Assembly: GCA_052143655.1 (NCBI GenBank)
Contig: JBKQSL010000166.1
Location: forward strand, 1 to 15,812
DNA: 15,812 nt
Direction of reading: 5' to 3'
Source: CAVSUR01 sp052143655
Lineage (GTDB): Bacteria > Actinomycetota > Actinomycetes > Streptosporangiales > Streptosporangiaceae
Positions 5,862 through 12,075 of the stretch are shown here, piece by piece. Under the pieces are notes generated by a model, which did not search any database, was not told the origin of the DNA, and saw only the letters and a list, made by a program, of their open reading frames with translations. How positions within the stretch are numbered: position 1 is the first letter of the stretch; each line of letters starts with the position of its first letter. The position numbers were made by a program, and so were the translations under genes.

Positions 5862-7032
5862 GGACCGCTGGAAGCGCGACGGGCGCAGCGCCGGGCGCCG
5901 CTGGCGCGTCCGCTACGCCGGGCCGGACGGCCGGGAGCGGAACCGGTCATTTGACCGGAAGATCGACGCCGACCGGTTCAAGGTCGCCGTCGAGGCTGAC
6001 GTGCAGCGCGGCACCTACACCGACCCGGCCGCCGGGAAGATCACCTTGCGCAGGTACGCCGCGACCTGGCAGGCCGGGTACTCGCCCGATACCAGCCGGG
6101 GCGAGCACATCGCCACGCACCTGGCCCTGCACATTTTCCCCGTTCTCGGTGACGTGACCCTCGGCCAGCTCGCCGACCGGCCGAGCATGATCCGGCAGTG
6201 GCTCACCGGCCTTCCGCTGGCAGCGTCTAGTGCACGCCAGGTCTTCATCACCTTGTCGGCCATCCTGGGCGCGGCGGTAGACGATGGGCTGATCAGCCGG
6301 AATCCGTGCCGGGCGGCCTCGGTCCGGCTGCGGACGGCGCCGCAGCGCAAGATTGTTCCCTGGACCGCTGTCCAGGTCGCCGCGATCCGCGCCGGGATGC
6401 CGGACCGGTTCCGGGCCGTCGTCGACTGCGGGGCCGGCCTGGGCCTGCGCCAGGGCGAGGTCTTCGGGCTGTGCCCTGATGCCGTTGACTTCCTGCACCG
6501 GAACCGGACGGTGCACGTGAATCGGCAGGTGCTGCGGGTGAACGGGCGGCTGTGGCTGGCCGCGCCGAAAGAGGGCAAGGACCGCCGCGTCCCGCTGCCC
6601 GGCCCGGTATCCCTGGCCCTGGCCGCGCACATGGCAGCGTTCCCGCCGGCCACGGTGACGCTGCCGTGGAATGAGCCGGGCAGCCGGCGGCACGGCGACC
6701 CGGTGACCATCCCGCTGCTGTTCAGCACTCCCGCCGGCGGCGCGCTCAACTCCAGTACCTTCGGGAAGGCGTGGCGCCGGGCCCGCGGCAGTGCCGGGAT
6801 CAGTGACGGCGGCATGCACATGCTCCGCCACTACTACGCTTCGGTGCTCCTGGCCGGCGGAGTCGATATCCGGGCACTCTCGGAATACCTCGGCCATCGC
6901 GATCCGGCGTTCACCCTCCGGATTTACAGCCACCTCATGCCGTCCGCCGAAGGGCGGGCGCTGCGGGCCATCGAGGCGGCTTTCGCTGAAGATCACGGCC
7001 CTGGTACGGCCCAGGAGGCGGAAAGCCCGTGA
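5848..7032 (+). CDS. Tyrosine recombinase/integrase
   Basis: This 394-residue protein has the standard length and layout: an N-terminal arm-binding region with Arg-rich repeats (RRWRVRYAGPDGRERNRSF), a SAM-like core-binding domain (about 65-165), and a catalytic domain. The catalytic set is complete: R201 in GLGLRQGE, a Lys in KEGKDRRVPL (241-250), H324/R327 in HMLRH, H350 in YLGHRDP, and the nucleophile Y360 in LRIYSHLMP. It would integrate and, with the Xis upstream, excise the element. Its start overlaps the XRE gene by 14 bases. It ends 18 bases before the convergent DUF2630 gene, so the attachment site should be very near 7033-7060, although I found no matching copy on the left. It looks functional. 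Confidence 0.9.
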   Translation: MAHVEDRWKRDGRSAGRRWRVRYAGPDGRERNRSFDRKIDADRFKVAVEADVQRGTYTDPAAGKITLRRYAATWQAGYSPDTSRGEHIATHLALHIFPVLGDVTLGQLADRPSMIRQWLTGLPLAASSARQVFITLSAILGAAVDDGLISRNPCRAASVRLRTAPQRKIVPWTAVQVAAIRAGMPDRFRAVVDCGAGLGLRQGEVFGLCPDAVDFLHRNRTVHVNRQVLRVNGRLWLAAPKEGKDRRVPLPGPVSLALAAHMAAFPPATVTLPWNEPGSRRHGDPVTIPLLFSTPAGGALNSSTFGKAWRRARGSAGISDGGMHMLRHYYASVLLAGGVDIRALSEYLGHRDPAFTLRIYSHLMPSAEGRALRAIEAAFAEDHGPGTAQEAESP

Positions 7033-7050
7033 TGACCTGCGCGTCCGTGC

Positions 7051-7296
7051 CTACTGAAGGTAGCTCTCCACCTCGGGCACCGGGCGGGCGGCCGCGTCAC
7101 CGGGGTCTTCGCCGAACTCGCGCCGGGCGCGCCGCTGCCGCAGCAGGTCCCAGTACTGGTCCAGGGATTCCTCCGCGGCCCTCAGCTGCTCGTGCTCTTC
7201 CCGGCTGGACAGGCTGCCCTGGGCGAGCTTCGCTCGCAGGTCACGTTCGGTCCTGATCAGCTCGTCGATGTGACCGATGATCTCCTTGTCATCCAT
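7051..7296 (-). CDS. DUF2630 family protein
   Basis: This 81-residue protein starts MDDKEIIGHIDELI and continues with a highly charged helical hairpin (RTERDLRAKLAQGSLSSREEH and EESLDQYWDLLRQRRARREF), ending in PVPEVESYLQ. This is the conserved pattern of DUF2630, a small actinobacterial protein of unknown function. The length matches the family when ATG 7296 is used; longer upstream starts add unrelated Arg/Pro-rich sequence. A TACCGT -10-like element seven bases before the ATG suggests a leaderless transcript. Its 3' end faces the integrase, so the element may have inserted beside or within the end of this gene; the C-terminus looks normal. Confidence 0.85.
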   Translation of the reverse strand: MDDKEIIGHIDELIRTERDLRAKLAQGSLSSREEHEQLRAAEESLDQYWDLLRQRRARREFGEDPGDAAARPVPEVESYLQ

Positions 7297-7303
7297 GGCA
7301 ACT

Positions 7304-7334
7304 ACGGTATGCGCAGGCCCTGCCGCCCGCGCAA
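7304..7334 (-). promoter_or_regulatory. Candidate leaderless promoter of DUF2630
   Basis: On the minus strand TTGCGC (7334-7329) and TACCGT (7309-7304) are 19 bases apart, and the ATG at 7296 lies seven bases after TACCGT. No Shine-Dalgarno site precedes the ATG. This TAnnnT-N7-ATG layout is the usual one for leaderless genes in actinobacteria. The -35 spacing is long, so it is a moderate call. Confidence 0.4.
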
Positions 7335-7473
7335 CAAGCCCCGGCTTCGGCCGGTCCCGCGGCGCCTGCGGCAGTCCCGGCAGGCGAGCTCGGGACAATA
7401 CAGGGGTGCCGATAACCGCCTAAACACCGGAAAGAAGGCCGCATCGGGCGGCTGCCCGGGAGAGGACCACCGC

Positions 7474-7975
7474 GTGCCTGCCAGCTTCTCGACCCTGACC
7501 CACCTGGAATGCTCTCGCTGCCGCGCGGCTGCCCCGGCTGGTCGCCGTCCAGGCAGCCGGATGCGCTCCCGTGGCGGCAGCGTTCGAGCACGGCGCGGAG
7601 CAGACGCAGCCGTGGCCGGGTGCCCGCACGCAGGCGTTCGGCCGGACCGTCCCGGCGCCGCTCGGCGGCTTCCTGGTGCTGGAGGCGATCAGGTCGACCG
7701 GCGGGACGGCGGTCGCGGTGACCGACGAGGAACTGCTCGCCAGCGTCGGCCAGGTCGCCCGGGCCGAGGGGCCGTGGATCTGCCCGGAGGGGGCCGCCTG
7801 CTCCGCCGCCGCCAGGGAGCTGCGCGCGGAGGGCTGGCTGGCTGACACTGACGAGGTCATCGTGCTGAACACCGGCACCGGCCTGAAGTACCCGGCGACG
7901 GGGTCGGCCAGCCCGCCGCTGATCCCGCGGGACGGCCGCCTGCCCGGTGAGAACCCGGCCGGCCTGCGCCGCTAG
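7474..7975 (+). pseudogene. thrC: Threonine synthase pseudogene with large internal deletion
   Basis: GTG 7474, preceded by GGGAGAGGA, begins the N-terminus of an actinobacterial threonine synthase (FSTLTHLECSRC, the first half of the zinc ribbon). Within about ten codons the sequence jumps to another frame that encodes the enzyme's last part: LPRLVAVQAAGCAPVAAAF, then ARTQAFGRTVPAPLGGFLVL, EGPWICPEGAAC and NTGTGLKYP, all hallmarks of this family. A full enzyme is about 420 residues; here about 16 plus 150 remain. The PLP-lysine domain is gone and the two parts are out of frame. The junction falls at about 7519-7530, on a 10-base palindrome (gccgcgcggc, 7520-7529). The organism must make threonine another way, probably with a second thrC elsewhere. 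Confidence 0.85.
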
Positions 7976-7990
7976 CCGGAATTACCGGCT
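7974..7990 (+). terminator. Short hairpin at the thrC pseudogene stop
   Basis: AGCCGG (7974-7979) and CCGGCT (7985-7990) pair around an AATTA loop, overlapping the last bases of the TAG stop. A G-T and a C-G pair can extend it by two. There is no T-run. It may be a weak terminator left from the thrC gene, upstream of the ilvE promoter. Confidence 0.35.
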
Positions 7991-7998
7991 GGCTCGGT

Positions 7999-8047
7999 CT
8001 GACCGCCGGCGGCTGGACTGGCTACAGTCGTGGTGACTACGGTCACC
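7999..8047 (+). promoter_or_regulatory. ilvE promoter with a dyad at the expected start point
   Basis: CTGACC (7999-8004), an 18-base spacer and TACAGT (8023-8028) make a plausible promoter. A perfect dyad GGTGAC-TACG-GTCACC (8032-8047) covers the expected transcription start, an ideal place for a repressor. The regulator is not identifiable from this window. Confidence 0.45.
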
Positions 8048-8086
8048 GGAATGGAGGGTGCGGGCCATCGCGTGCCCGCGGCCGCC

Positions 8087-8112
8087 GCGGTCCGGCACCG
8101 GCGCCGGACCGC
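8087..8112 (+). promoter_or_regulatory. Strong hairpin in the ilvE leader next to the ribosome site
   Basis: GCGGTCCGGC (8087-8096) pairs perfectly with GCCGGACCGC (8103-8112) around a six-base loop (ACCGGC). Its 3' side ends five bases before AGGAGG (8118-8123). There is no T-run, so a role in mRNA stability, translation control or attenuation is as likely as termination. I see no leader peptide rich in Leu, Ile or Val codons. Confidence 0.5.
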
Positions 8113-8129
8113 CGCAAAGGAGGATGTCG

Positions 8130-9245
8130 ATGACTGCCAGCTCTGCTCACAAGATCGCATTCGCGCTGCGCCCCTCGTCGCATCCGGTACCGGCCGCTGA
8201 GCGTGACCGGCTGCTGGCAGAGCCTGGTTTCGGCCAGATCTTCACTGACCACATGGTGACCTTGCGCTGGTCGGCGGATCGCGGCTGGCATGACGGGCAG
8301 CTGGAGCCTTACGGCCCGCTGACCCTGGACCCGGCCACTTCGGTGCTGCACTATGCCCAGGAGATCTTCGAGGGGCTGAAGGCCTACCGCGCGGCAAGCG
8401 GCCCGATCGTGATGTTCCGGCCCGAGGCCAATGCGTCCCGGTTCCGCCGGTCGGCGGTCCGGATGGCGATGCCCGAGCTGCCCGATGACACCTTCGTCCG
8501 CTCGCTGGAGCTGCTGGTCACCCAGGACCGCGACTGGGTGCCGACAGCCGAGGGGCACAGCCTTTATCTGCGGCCGTTCATGATCTCCACCCAGCGCGGC
8601 CTGGGCGTGAACCACCCGTCGTCGGAATACCTCTACGCGGTCATCGCCTCGCCGGCGGGCCCGTATTTCCACGGCGGCGTGCGGCCGGTGTCGGTCTGGC
8701 TGGCCGACGGCTACACCAGGGCCGCTCCGGGCGGCACGGGGTTCGCCAAGACCGGCGGCAACTACGCCGCCAGCTTCGCCGGCCAGCAGCAGGCGATCGA
8801 GCACGGCTGCCATCAGGTCGTCTGGCTGGACGCCGCCGAGCACCGCTGGGTCGAGGAGATGGGCGGGATGAACCTGTTCTTCGTCTACGACTCTGGCTCC
8901 GCGGCCCGGATCATGACGCCGGCGCTCACCGGCACGCTGCTGCCCGGGATCACCCGGGAGGCCCTGCTCGCGCTGGCGCCGGACCTGGGCATCCCCGCGT
9001 CGGAAGACAAGATCTCGGCGGCGCAGTGGCAGGAACGCTGCGCCAGCGGCGAGATCACCGAGGTGTTCGCCTGCGGCACCGCGGCGGTGATCACGCCGGT
9101 GGGTCACGTCAAGGGCCTCAGCGGGAGCTGGAGCGTGGGCGACGGCCAGCCCGGGCCGGTGACGATGCGGCTGCGCGAGCAGCTCGTCGGCATCCAGTTC
9201 GGTCAGCAGCCGGACCCGTACGGCTGGATACACAAGGTCCTGTGA
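8130..9245 (+). CDS. ilvE: Branched-chain amino acid aminotransferase
   Basis: This 371-residue cytosolic PLP enzyme performs the last step of Leu, Ile and Val synthesis by moving the amino group from glutamate to the 2-keto acid. Class IV aminotransferase marks are clear: HYAQEIFEGLKAYR (74-87), LYLRPFM (145-151), the PLP lysine K207 in GFAKTGGNYAAS, EEMGGMNLFFV (242-252), and FACGTAAVITPV (313-324). Length and ends match actinobacterial IlvE. ATG 8130 is chosen because AGGAGG lies six bases upstream; an ATG at 8124 touches that site. The gene follows a dead thrC and faces leuB, with only 28 bases between the stops. Confidence 0.95.
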   Translation: MTASSAHKIAFALRPSSHPVPAAERDRLLAEPGFGQIFTDHMVTLRWSADRGWHDGQLEPYGPLTLDPATSVLHYAQEIFEGLKAYRAASGPIVMFRPEANASRFRRSAVRMAMPELPDDTFVRSLELLVTQDRDWVPTAEGHSLYLRPFMISTQRGLGVNHPSSEYLYAVIASPAGPYFHGGVRPVSVWLADGYTRAAPGGTGFAKTGGNYAASFAGQQQAIEHGCHQVVWLDAAEHRWVEEMGGMNLFFVYDSGSAARIMTPALTGTLLPGITREALLALAPDLGIPASEDKISAAQWQERCASGEITEVFACGTAAVITPVGHVKGLSGSWSVGDGQPGPVTMRLREQLVGIQFGQQPDPYGWIHKVL

Positions 9246-9273
9246 TCGCGCCGGGCTGCTCGCTTTCCCGGAG

Positions 9274-10389
9274 CTACCCGGCGGCCCGCTCGGCGATGTC
9301 GTCGCCGATCTCCGGCGTAGACCGAGCCGCCCAGGCGCCCTGCCGCTCGACCAGGTCCTCGGCGACGGCGCTCTCGATCCGCGCGGCCGCCCCCGCCAGC
9401 CCGGCATGCTCGCAGAGCATCGCGGCCGACAGGATCGCCGCAGTCGGGTCCGCCAGCTGCTTGCCCGCGATGTCGGGCGCGCTGCCGTGCATCGGCTCGA
9501 ACATGCTCGGCGCGGTGCGCTCGGGATTGATGTTCGCGCTGGCGGCCAGCCCGATGCCGCCGGCGACCACCGCGCCGAGGGCAGTCAGCACATCGCCGAA
9601 CAGGTTGTCGGTGACGATGACGTCGAACCGCTCAGGCTGGGTGACCAGGTACATCGAGGCCGCGTCCAGGTGGCAGTAGTCGGTCGTGACGTCGGCGAAC
9701 GCCGCGGCCTCCGCATCGACCGTGCGCTGCCACAGATCGCCGGCATAGGCGAAGACGTTGGTCTTGTGCACCAGCGTGAGCTTGCGCTTCGGCCGCTGGG
9801 CGGCCCGCTGCAGCGCGTAGCGGGTGACCCGGCTGACGCCGAACGCCGTGTTCACGCTCTCCTCGGTGGCCACCTCCTGCGCAGTGCCCTTGCGGATCAC
9901 CCCGCCGGCCTCGAAGTAGGGTCCCTCGGTGCCCTCCCGGACCACCAGGATATCGATGGCCTCCGAGCGGAACCCGGGCAGCGGCGAGGCCACGCCCGGG
10001 TAGACTCGCACTGGCCGGAGGATGACGTACTGGTCGAGCTCGAAGCGCAGCCGCAGCACCAGCCCGCGCTCCAGCAGGCCGCTGGGGACGCTCGGATCGC
10101 CCACGGCACCGAAGAGAATGGCGTCATGGCCGCGGATCTCGGCCAGCGCCGCTGGGGGCAGGATCTCGCCGGTCCGGTGCCAGCGGCGGGCCCCCAGGTC
10201 ATACTCGGTGGTCTCCACCGGGATGTCCTGCGTCGCGGCCCGCAGGACCTTGATGGCCTCGGCGGTCACCTCCGGGCCGATGCCGTCCCCGCCGATCACC
10301 GCGAGCCGCAGGCGCCGGGCCCGGGCCGGGGCCGCGCTATCCGCATCTGGAAGGCCGTCGGGCCCTGCTGATTCAGGTGACGCGGTCAC
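9274..10389 (-). CDS. leuB: 3-isopropylmalate dehydrogenase
   Basis: This 371-residue NAD-dependent enzyme oxidises and decarboxylates 3-isopropylmalate in leucine synthesis. The motifs are VIGGDGIGPEV (31-41), the Arg-containing substrate loop LRLRFELDQYVILRPVRVY (split at 112-130), GTEGPYFE (153-160), the catalytic lysine in LVHKTNVF (206-213), the metal site DNLFGDVLTALG (261-272), and EPMHGSAPDIAG (298-309). The first 26 residues are an Ala/Pro/Ser-rich extension not needed by the family; GTG 10389 is the only nearby start. The upstream gene serA ends 26 bases before it, so the two are probably one transcript. A serA-leuB order is known from other actinobacteria, where it follows ilvBNC; those genes are not present here. 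Confidence 0.93.
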   Translation of the reverse strand: MTASPESAGPDGLPDADSAAPARARRLRLAVIGGDGIGPEVTAEAIKVLRAATQDIPVETTEYDLGARRWHRTGEILPPAALAEIRGHDAILFGAVGDPSVPSGLLERGLVLRLRFELDQYVILRPVRVYPGVASPLPGFRSEAIDILVVREGTEGPYFEAGGVIRKGTAQEVATEESVNTAFGVSRVTRYALQRAAQRPKRKLTLVHKTNVFAYAGDLWQRTVDAEAAAFADVTTDYCHLDAASMYLVTQPERFDVIVTDNLFGDVLTALGAVVAGGIGLAASANINPERTAPSMFEPMHGSAPDIAGKQLADPTAAILSAAMLCEHAGLAGAAARIESAVAEDLVERQGAWAARSTPEIGDDIAERAAG

Positions 10390-10415
10390 GGAGCTACCCT
10401 ACTGGCCCGGCCTGC

Positions 10416-12008
10416 TCAGGATCCGTCCAGGTCAGCTACCCGCCCGGCGGAAGCGCCGATTCCGCGCACGATCTCCGCGAGCAGGCCTGGTGACACGGCC
10501 GAGTCGACGGTCAGGACGATCAGCGCGTTGCCGCCCCTGGCATCGCGGCAGACCTGCATGCCCGCGATGTTGATCTGGTGGTCGCCGAGTATCCGCCCGA
10601 CGACCCCGACCACTCCGGGCTTGTCGGCGTAGCTCAGGAAGACCATGTGCGCGGCCGGCGCGATCTCGGTGTCGAAGCCGTTCGCCTCGACGATCTTCTC
10701 GGCCTGCCGCAGCCCGGTCAGCGTGCCGCTGACCGACACCGGGTGGCCGTCGGGCATGACGCCGCGCAGCGTGAGCATGTTGCGCCAGTCGGTGCTCTCC
10801 GCGTGCGTGACGAGGCCGACATCCACGCCGCGCTCCTTGGCGACCAGCGGCGCGTTCACGTACGTGACCGGCTCCTCGGTCACGTCGCAGAACACCCCCT
10901 TCAAGGCGGCCAGCTGCAGCACGCTCACGTCCAGGGCGGCGATCTCACCGCGCGCCTCCAGGTCGATCCGGACCGCGACCCCGCCGGCCAGGGCGGTGAA
11001 GATCCGGCCGAGCTTCTCGGCCAGCGGCAGCGCCGGCCTGATCAGCTCGTCGACCGGGCCACCCTGCACGTTCACGGCGTCGGGCACGAACTCGCCGGCT
11101 AGGGCGAGCCGCACCGACCGGGCCACCTGCAGCCCGGCCTTCTCCTGGGCCTCGGCGGTGCTGGCTCCCAGGTGCGGGGTGCACACCACGTTGGGCAGCC
11201 CCAGCAGGGGGCTGTCAGTGCACGGCTCGCGCGCGTAGACGTCGAGCGCGGCGCCCGCGACCCGGCCGCCGGCCAGGGCTTCGGTCAGGGCCTGCTCGTC
11301 CACGATGCCGCCGCGGGCGGCGTTGACGATCCGCATGCCCGGCTTGGCCAGCCCCAGCTCCCGGGTGCCTATCAGCCCGGCGGTCTCGGCGTTCCTGGGA
11401 AGGTGCACGGTGATGAAGTCGGCTTGCGCCAGCAACTCGTCCAGGCTGACCAGCCGCACGCCGAGCTGGGCCGCCCGCGCCGCGGGCACGTATGGGTCAT
11501 AGCCGATGACGGTCATGCCGAACGCGGCCAGCCGCTCGGCGACCAGCGCCCCGATCCGGCCGAGCCCGAGGATCCCGGCGACCTTGCCCTGCAGCTCGAC
11601 ACCGGTGTACGCGGCGCGCTCCCACCGGCCCTCCCGCAGCGAGGCCATCGCCTGCGGGACGTTGCGCGCCAGCGCCAGCAACAGCGCGATCGCGTGCTCC
11701 GCCGCGCTGACGATGTTGGAGCTGGGCGCATTGACGACCATCACCCCGGCCTTGGTGGCGGCGTCGACGTCGACATTGTCCAGGCCGACCCCGGCGCGGG
11801 CGACAACCCGCAGCCGGGGGGCGCAGGCCAGCGCCTCGGCGTCGATAAGGGTGGCACTGCGGATGATGACCGCCTGCGCCTCGGCGAGCGCCGGGAGGAA
11901 CTGGCCGCGGTCGGCGCCGTCGATGTGACGGACCTCGAACTCCGGTTCCAGCTGGGCGATCCCTGCGGGCGATAGCGGCTCGGCGACAAGGACGATCGGT
12001 GCGGGCAC
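10416..12008 (-). CDS. serA: D-3-phosphoglycerate dehydrogenase, long ACT-domain type
   Basis: The first enzyme of serine synthesis, it oxidises 3-phosphoglycerate with NAD. The 530 residues carry a substrate-binding part, a Rossmann fold (LGLGRIG, 147-153), and the catalytic Arg232 (NAARGGIVDE), Glu261 and His279 (CTPHLGAST). The allosteric substrate-binding domain covers about 315-450 and the C-terminal ACT domain about 455-525, where serine usually acts as feedback inhibitor. GTG 12008 gives the usual N-terminus and has GGAGG four bases upstream. An in-frame ATG at 12038 adds ten residues and would fit a leaderless start from TAGACT (12049-12044). Either is possible. It lies 26 bases before leuB in the same direction. 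Confidence 0.93.
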   Translation of the reverse strand: MPAPIVLVAEPLSPAGIAQLEPEFEVRHIDGADRGQFLPALAEAQAVIIRSATLIDAEALACAPRLRVVARAGVGLDNVDVDAATKAGVMVVNAPSSNIVSAAEHAIALLLALARNVPQAMASLREGRWERAAYTGVELQGKVAGILGLGRIGALVAERLAAFGMTVIGYDPYVPAARAAQLGVRLVSLDELLAQADFITVHLPRNAETAGLIGTRELGLAKPGMRIVNAARGGIVDEQALTEALAGGRVAGAALDVYAREPCTDSPLLGLPNVVCTPHLGASTAEAQEKAGLQVARSVRLALAGEFVPDAVNVQGGPVDELIRPALPLAEKLGRIFTALAGGVAVRIDLEARGEIAALDVSVLQLAALKGVFCDVTEEPVTYVNAPLVAKERGVDVGLVTHAESTDWRNMLTLRGVMPDGHPVSVSGTLTGLRQAEKIVEANGFDTEIAPAAHMVFLSYADKPGVVGVVGRILGDHQINIAGMQVCRDARGGNALIVLTVDSAVSPGLLAEIVRGIGASAGRVADLDGS

Positions 12009-12043
12009 GGAGCCTCCGGTCGGCGGCGGTCGGGTCATCGGCG

Positions 12044-12075
12044 AGTCTAACGGCCGCCTTGTGACCGCTTCACAA
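12044..12075 (-). promoter_or_regulatory. Operator-like dyad and possible -10 before serA
   Basis: TTGTGA-CCGCT-TCACAA (12059-12075) is a perfect 6+6 dyad with a five-base spacer. It overlaps the stop codon of the GGDEF-EAL gene. On the minus strand TAGACT (12049-12044) lies five bases before the ATG at 12038 and could be a -10. The half-sites recall CRP/FNR-type sites, which normally have six bases between TGTGA and TCACA; here there are five, so the regulator is uncertain. Confidence 0.45.

Larger units (their letters stand above)
291..7032. mobile_element. Decaying integrative element with replication module, xis, regulator and integrase
   Basis: The integrase, excisionase, XRE regulator, primase-polymerase, DUF3631 ATPase, toxin-antitoxin remnant and phage-terminase-like fragment form a set typical of actinobacterial integrative elements or phage satellites. 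The integrase sits at the right edge; the next chromosomal gene (DUF2630) ends 18 bases beyond it. The left edge is a guess: it lies somewhere after the lectin terminator, and I found no matching direct repeat to define attL and attR. Truncations or frameshifts affect at least five genes (near 827, 1300, 4576, the toxin at 2592-2750, and the plus-strand tail ending at 964), so the left half has been rearranged. The boundaries are approximate. Confidence 0.6.

Noticed and set aside
5947..6996. A minus-strand open frame opposite the integrase
   Set aside because: The integrase has a full catalytic set on the plus strand; the antisense product has no domain.
225..7032. Direct-repeat attachment sites flanking the element
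   Set aside because: I compared the sequence around 7030-7080 with the left region by eye and found only chance matches of about seven bases (for example GCCTACT).
8051..8200. A possible leader peptide before ilvE starting at ATG 8051
   Set aside because: It lacks runs of Leu, Ile or Val codons, runs past the ilvE start, and has no convincing reason to act as an attenuator.
9406..10371. A plus-strand open frame opposite leuB
   Set aside because: It is the antisense of a clear leuB and shows no recognisable motif.
10376..10390. GGTGAC-GCG-GTCACG at the leuB start, similar to the dyad before ilvE
   Set aside because: The spacer is 3 instead of 4 and one end differs. It lies in and around the first codons, and GTGAC/GTCAC words occur often in this GC-rich DNA, so a shared operator is not supported.
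12059..12075. A canonical CRP site
   Set aside because: The half-sites fit but the spacer is five bases, not six, so I list it only as an operator-like dyad.
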